Shown: one piece after another, positions 6,101 to 8,771 of the stretch
Layout of the letters: every line of letters begins with the position of its first letter
Numbering within the stretch: the stretch's first letter is position 1
Assembly (NCBI GenBank): GCA_012727515.1
Contig: JAAYGZ010000196.1
Coordinates: 1-8,771, forward strand
Direction: 5' to 3'
Length of the DNA: 8,771 nucleotides
Source: Desulfovibrionales bacterium
Lineage (GTDB): Bacteria > Desulfobacterota > Desulfovibrionia > Desulfovibrionales > Desulfomicrobiaceae
Position numbers and translations under genes: made by a program
Notes under the pieces: generated by a model
What the model was told of the DNA's origin: nothing
Databases searched by the model: none
The model's input: only the letters and a program-made list of their open reading frames with translations

Positions 6101-6912
6101 TAGCGCACCACAAATTCATCAAGAACAACGCCGCCAATACTGCCATTATGAACATGCTCATTGATCGCGGCCTGAAGGCCCTGCGTCAGGGCTTTGGAAC
6201 GGGGGCCGTGCTCAACAACAGAAAAATCAAGTGTTTTGAAATAGGAATAAATGATTTCGCGAACTTCTGTTTCGCGCCCCATGAGTTCATGTTGCGTATT
6301 TCTGGTCATGTCCGTCAAATAGACACGGCACATGAGAAAACGCACCCGGTTATTTTGATTAAACTCTATATGAAATGGGTCCAGGTTAATGTTGTACACA
6401 GGCAATTGCGTGGAATCTGCCCCGGAAGTGAGGCTTTGTTGTGTTTTTTCAGATTCTGAAGGAGCAGGTACTGTAACCGGCACATTTGCTATGGGATCTG
6501 CAGGCTTTTTTTCAGGCCCGGTCAACATGGTCAGCAAAAGATAGCCAACACCTGCAAGAATGAACAGAAAAAGCCCGCCACCGCCAACAACTACTCGTTT
6601 GTCATGCCAGAAACGCTGTTCGCGCTTGTCCGCATCTTCCTGAGGCCGGGGGGCCGGTGGCTCAGGAGCAGGGGGTGGGGGTTGTTCTTGCTTGGGCTCT
6701 TCTTCTTCAAACTCAAGAAACAGAGCATCATCCAGATCAAGTTCTACTTTTTGCAGGCCCTTGGGGATATCTCCCTCGTTTTGAGCATCATCCAGCGCAA
6801 CATTTTGCAAGCCAACAGGGATGTTGTCCTGAAGCAGCCCGTCGTCCAGGGCAACATTGTCCTTGTTTGGATCATCAGGTGATGGTTGCGCAAAAAGAAC
6901 TGGCAGAATCAT
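6100..6912 (-). CDS. fliL: FliL-like flagellar basal-body-associated protein with long cytoplasmic arm
   Basis: A 270-residue inner-membrane protein. FliL surrounds the stator/basal body and supports motor function. Layout: residues 1-104 are cytoplasmic, very acidic, with two copies of an 18-residue repeat (19-36, 37-54), a third partial unit KVELDLDDALFLE at 55-67, and a proline-rich stretch QPPPPAPEPPAPRP at 77-90. A basic KR precedes one membrane helix at about 108-130. A Pro/Ser-rich linker runs to about 170, and a FliL-type periplasmic domain fills 171-270, with VYNINLDPFHIEF, RFLMCRVYLT, an EVREIIYSYF helix and the closing VVLDEFVVR strand. Typical FliL proteins are 140-180 residues with almost no cytoplasmic arm, so this one is unusually long. 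AGGA lies six bases before the ATG, touching the 3' arm of the cheY-fliL hairpin. The symbol is by family; another FliL paralogue may exist elsewhere. Confidence 0.85.
   Translation of the reverse strand: MILPVLFAQPSPDDPNKDNVALDDGLLQDNIPVGLQNVALDDAQNEGDIPKGLQKVELDLDDALFLEFEEEEPKQEQPPPPAPEPPAPRPQEDADKREQRFWHDKRVVVGGGGLFLFILAGVGYLLLTMLTGPEKKPADPIANVPVTVPAPSESEKTQQSLTSGADSTQLPVYNINLDPFHIEFNQNNRVRFLMCRVYLTDMTRNTQHELMGRETEVREIIYSYFKTLDFSVVEHGPRSKALTQGLQAAINEHVHNGSIGGVVLDEFVVR
6751..6858 (-). repeat. In-frame tandem repeat (2 x 54 bp) in the FliL-like gene
   Basis: Two adjacent 54-bp units encode NVALDDGLLQDNIPVGLQ and NVALDDAQNEGDIPKGLQ (11 of 18 residues identical). A third, shorter unit (KVELDLDDALFLE) begins directly after them. 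The unit boundaries are clear at both protein and DNA level, for example repeated gcatcatcc/gtcgtcc and ttgca(a/g)gcc blocks on the plus strand. Divergence between units indicates an old duplication rather than a recent one. Confidence 0.75.
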
Positions 6913-6920
6913 AGCGCGTC

Positions 6921-6949
6921 CTGACCGGCAAGACCGGCTTGCCGGTCAG
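6921..6949. repeat. Strong inverted repeat (12-bp perfect stem, 5-nt loop) between cheY and fliL
   Basis: CTGACCGGCAAG (6921-6932) pairs perfectly with CTTGCCGGTCAG (6938-6949) around a 5-nt loop. It fills most of the 42-bp cheY-fliL gap. Neither strand has a T-run after the stem, so it is not a standard intrinsic terminator. As RNA it could protect the cheY 3' end or lower translation of fliL, because the fliL ribosome site (AGGA) begins within the last two bases of the stem. Confidence 0.7.
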
Positions 6950-6954
6950 ATAAA

Positions 6955-7335
6955 TTACTCAAAAATCTTGTTGATTTTTTGACCCAGTGTTTCGGCAGTG
7001 AACGGTTTGACAATATAGTTAGATACTTTGGCTTGCACAGCCTCAATGATGTTTTCCTGCTGGGCTTCTGCAGTAACCATCAGAAAGGGCAGGTCAGCAA
7101 ACTCTTCGCTGGCGCGTACTTTGCGCAGCAGCTCAATGCCGGTCATTTGCGGCATATTCCAGTCGGAGATGATGAAATCTATCTGATCTTTTGTCAGAAT
7201 TTCCCAGGCACTTGTGCCATCGTCAGCTTCCTGGATGTTGTTAAAGCCAAGTTGTCTGAGGATATTTTTAATGATTCGGCGCATGGTGGAAAAATCATCC
7301 ACAATGAGCACACGCATATTGGTATTTACCGCCAT
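6955..7335 (-). CDS. cheY: CheY-type single-domain response regulator
   Basis: A 126-residue stand-alone receiver domain. When phosphorylated by CheA, CheY binds the flagellar switch (FliM) and changes motor rotation. All receiver residues are present: D13-D14 acidic pair, phospho-acceptor D58 in SDWNMPQMTG, T88 in VTAEAQ, Y107 in SNYIVKPF and K110. The DWNMP and TAEAQQENIIEA segments are typical of true chemotaxis CheY rather than other response regulators. There is no output domain. The start has a very good ribosome site, GGAGG five bases before the ATG. It lies 30 bp after fliA and 42 bp before the FliL-like gene, with a strong hairpin in the latter gap that may separate cheY expression from the genes below it. 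Confidence 0.96.
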   Translation of the reverse strand: MAVNTNMRVLIVDDFSTMRRIIKNILRQLGFNNIQEADDGTSAWEILTKDQIDFIISDWNMPQMTGIELLRKVRASEEFADLPFLMVTAEAQQENIIEAVQAKVSNYIVKPFTAETLGQKINKIFE

Positions 7336-7365
7336 CTTGTCCTCCGCGTAGGTCGTTCTGAATTT

Positions 7366-8178
7366 TTACAGGGGATGCACCAGATCCCCGTGCTGTTGCA
7401 TATACATTTTTTTTATTTTTGCCAAAGCCTGTGAATGAATTTGTGAGATTCGGCCCTCTGTGACATCTAAGGTCAGGGCGATCTCTTTCATATTTAATTC
7501 TTCTGAGTAATACAGACTCAGCACAAGCTGTTCCCGTTCGTTAAGTTTATTGATGAGATGCCCCAGCTTGTCAATGATGTCCTGAAAGGCAACAGCAGCA
7601 AAGGGTTCCTTGAAATCATGTTCCGGGTCAGAATCTATAAAATTTTCATGAACAGCTTCCAAGCTGAGTACAATTTGTGAATTCAAGGCTTCAAGAGTTG
7701 ATTCCAGCTCGCTTTGATCCTGACCGGTCAGGCTTTCCAATTCAGCGCGACTTGGTGCGTATCCGTTGCTTTGTTTAAATTCACGGATCACCAGCTCCAG
7801 CTTTTTTATTTTCTGGCGCAGGCCCCGCGAAAGCCAGTCCATGCGTCGTAATTCATCAAGCATGGCCCCACGGATGCGGTTTTCGGCAAAGGATTCAAAA
7901 CGAACGCCCATGCTGGGCTGAAATTTGGCAAAAGCTTCCATCAGGCCCAAAGACCCTGCGCTGATCAGGTCTGCCAGATCAATGTGCGCAGGAAGTTTGG
8001 CCTTGAGGTGCAAAGCAATGACCTTGATGCGCGGAGCAAAAGCTCTGGCCATCTGATCTTTGTGCGCCGGACTCAGCAAAGCATCGGAACTGCCTTCTTG
8101 TTCCAGCAGCATCCAGATCTGCTCAGGCTGATCCTTCGGCAAAGAGGAGCTTTTTCCAGAAGAATTTAATATTGCCAT
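7366..8178 (-). CDS. fliA: RNA polymerase sigma factor FliA (sigma-28, flagellar)
   Basis: A 270-residue sigma-70-family factor of the FliA/WhiG group that directs RNA polymerase to late flagellar and chemotaxis promoters. Region 2 covers about 43-115, with DLADLISAGSLGLMEAFAKF at 67-86 and FAENRIRGAMLDELRRMDW at 97-115, the FliA-typical promoter-melting segment. Region 3 follows at about 118-180 (GLRQKIKKLE). Region 4 spans about 203-258, with LNEREQLVLSLYY and the DNA-binding helix-turn-helix MKEIALTLDVTEGRISQIHSQ. The start is uncertain. ATG 8178 (or the TTG just before it at 8181) overlaps flhG by about 56 nt and has only a weak GGA upstream. An internal ATG at 8112 follows the flhG stop but would remove a tryptophan-containing segment (EQIWMLLEQEGSS) that resembles the conserved N-terminus of FliA proteins, so 8178 is preferred. 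Confidence 0.95.
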   Translation of the reverse strand: MAILNSSGKSSSLPKDQPEQIWMLLEQEGSSDALLSPAHKDQMARAFAPRIKVIALHLKAKLPAHIDLADLISAGSLGLMEAFAKFQPSMGVRFESFAENRIRGAMLDELRRMDWLSRGLRQKIKKLELVIREFKQSNGYAPSRAELESLTGQDQSELESTLEALNSQIVLSLEAVHENFIDSDPEHDFKEPFAAVAFQDIIDKLGHLINKLNEREQLVLSLYYSEELNMKEIALTLDVTEGRISQIHSQALAKIKKMYMQQHGDLVHPL

Positions 8179-8771
8179 CAAGATGGTCCATTGGTTTCCA
8201 CTGGGCTATATTCTGGGCCACACGTTCCATAGCGTGTGCTGCCTGGCTATGTGGATGCACTGCACAAAAAGGTTTTTGCTGAATTACAGCCTGGCGGACT
8301 GAAGTATCCAAGGGAATAGACCCGACATAGCCAAGAGATACGCCACTTAAAAAATGATCACAGGCATTGTAGAGCTTGGAAAAAATAGCTTTGGATGATT
8401 TCTCGTCCTTGGCCATATTAACGATAATATGAAATTTTTCTACGCCGTGATTGATCTTCATCACTTTAATAAGCGCATAGGCATCAGTAAGGGAGGTGGG
8501 CTCCGGGGTTATGACAACCAGGCGCTCCTGGGCCGCAAGATTAAAATAGACCACATTATCATTAATGCCCGCCCCTGTATCTACAATCAGCACATCAACA
8601 TTATTTTCCAGCACATCCACTGCTTCCAGCAGTTCAAGTTTCTGGCCGGTAGATAAGGAAAGCATTCCGCTGACACCACTGGCCGCTGGTAAAATAGAAA
8701 ATCCGTATTCAGTGGGCAGGATAATGTCGCGCAAGGTCATGTTTTCCTGAAACACATGAAAAAGATTGCGT
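8123..8771 (-). CDS. flhG: FlhG (MinD/ParA-family flagellar number regulator), N-terminus cut by right window edge
   Basis: The last 216 codons of a MinD-like ATPase; the frame is open to the right edge, and the Walker A region must lie beyond it. FlhG works with the GTPase FlhF to set where and how many flagella form, and in some bacteria acts on FleQ/FlrA-type regulators. Visible features: TEYGFSILPAASGV, the LSTGQKLELLEAVD segment, then VDVLIVDTGAGIN, the Walker B/switch II region with the DTGAGI signature of FlhG (MinD usually has DSPAGI/DxPxG). This is followed by ERLVVITPEPTSLTDAYALI, and by LGYVGSIPLDTSVRQAVIQQKPF, a conserved MinD-family stretch. The C-terminus ends with FFWKKLL, probably an amphipathic membrane-contact helix. 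A neighbouring FlhF further right is expected from known operons but is not visible. The stop codon lies inside the fliA N-terminal coding region. Confidence 0.93.
   Translation of the reverse strand, partial: RNLFHVFQENMTLRDIILPTEYGFSILPAASGVSGMLSLSTGQKLELLEAVDVLENNVDVLIVDTGAGINDNVVYFNLAAQERLVVITPEPTSLTDAYALIKVMKINHGVEKFHIIVNMAKDEKSSKAIFSKLYNACDHFLSGVSLGYVGSIPLDTSVRQAVIQQKPFCAVHPHSQAAHAMERVAQNIAQWKPMDHLDGNIKFFWKKLLFAEGSA

Noticed and set aside
7399..7425. Possible sigma-70 promoter for cheY (TTGGCA ... TATATG) with an A-rich tract in the fliA 3' end
   Set aside because: The spacer is only 15 bp, the A-tract is explained by Lys/Ile codons (KIKKM), and the -10 match is poor.
1..8771. CRISPR array, tRNA/rRNA gene, insertion sequence or phage genes
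   Set aside because: No regularly spaced direct repeats, cloverleaf-like segments, transposase motifs or flanking terminal repeats were seen; nearly the whole window is accounted for by collinear genes.

Overview
The window is a gene-dense bacterial chromosome segment of moderate GC with no sign of mobile DNA. All twelve genes I can support lie on the minus strand, so transcription runs from high to low coordinates. Gene content and protein style (flhG-fliA-cheY-FliL-like order, CheV with a C-terminal receiver, divergent Dus) suggest a motile Gram-negative of the Desulfovibrionales type (Desulfobacterota, sulfate reducers). That assignment is inference from remembered family patterns, not from a search.

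Right part (about 8771 down to 4612): the tail of a flagellar regulatory and assembly operon. In transcription order it holds flhG (N-terminus beyond the window), fliA (sigma-28), a single-domain cheY, a FliL-like basal-body protein with a long repetitive acidic/proline-rich cytoplasmic arm, a small Gln-rich protein of unknown function, a single-pass membrane coiled-coil protein resembling Firmicutes SwrB, and an unrecognised 247-residue protein whose N-terminal half looks FliK-like. Junctions are tight, with stop/start overlaps, 1-12 nt gaps and a 56-nt flhG/fliA overlap. Two perfect inverted repeats sit at gene junctions: one between cheY and the FliL-like gene, one over the stop codon of the SwrB-like gene.

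Middle part (4612 down to 1813): the same tight spacing continues into a tRNA-dihydrouridine synthase, ispH (last step of the MEP isoprenoid pathway) and cheV (chemotaxis coupling/receiver protein). A sigma-54-like element inside the 3' end of ispH could give cheV its own promoter.

Left part (1766 down to 1): a eukaryotic-type (UDPGP family) UTP-glucose-1-phosphate uridylyltransferase and, after a 73-bp gap, the first 81 codons of a PAS-domain signalling protein that runs off the left edge.

FlhG sets flagellar placement and number, FliA drives late flagellar genes, CheY and CheV carry the chemotaxis signal, and the FliL-like, SwrB-like and FliK-like proteins probably act at the basal body or export apparatus. 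Dus, IspH and the UDP-glucose enzyme are housekeeping genes that appear to be co-transcribed with them or served by internal promoters. I found no wholly new system. The most interesting items are the small unassigned flagellar-operon genes and the hairpins at their junctions.
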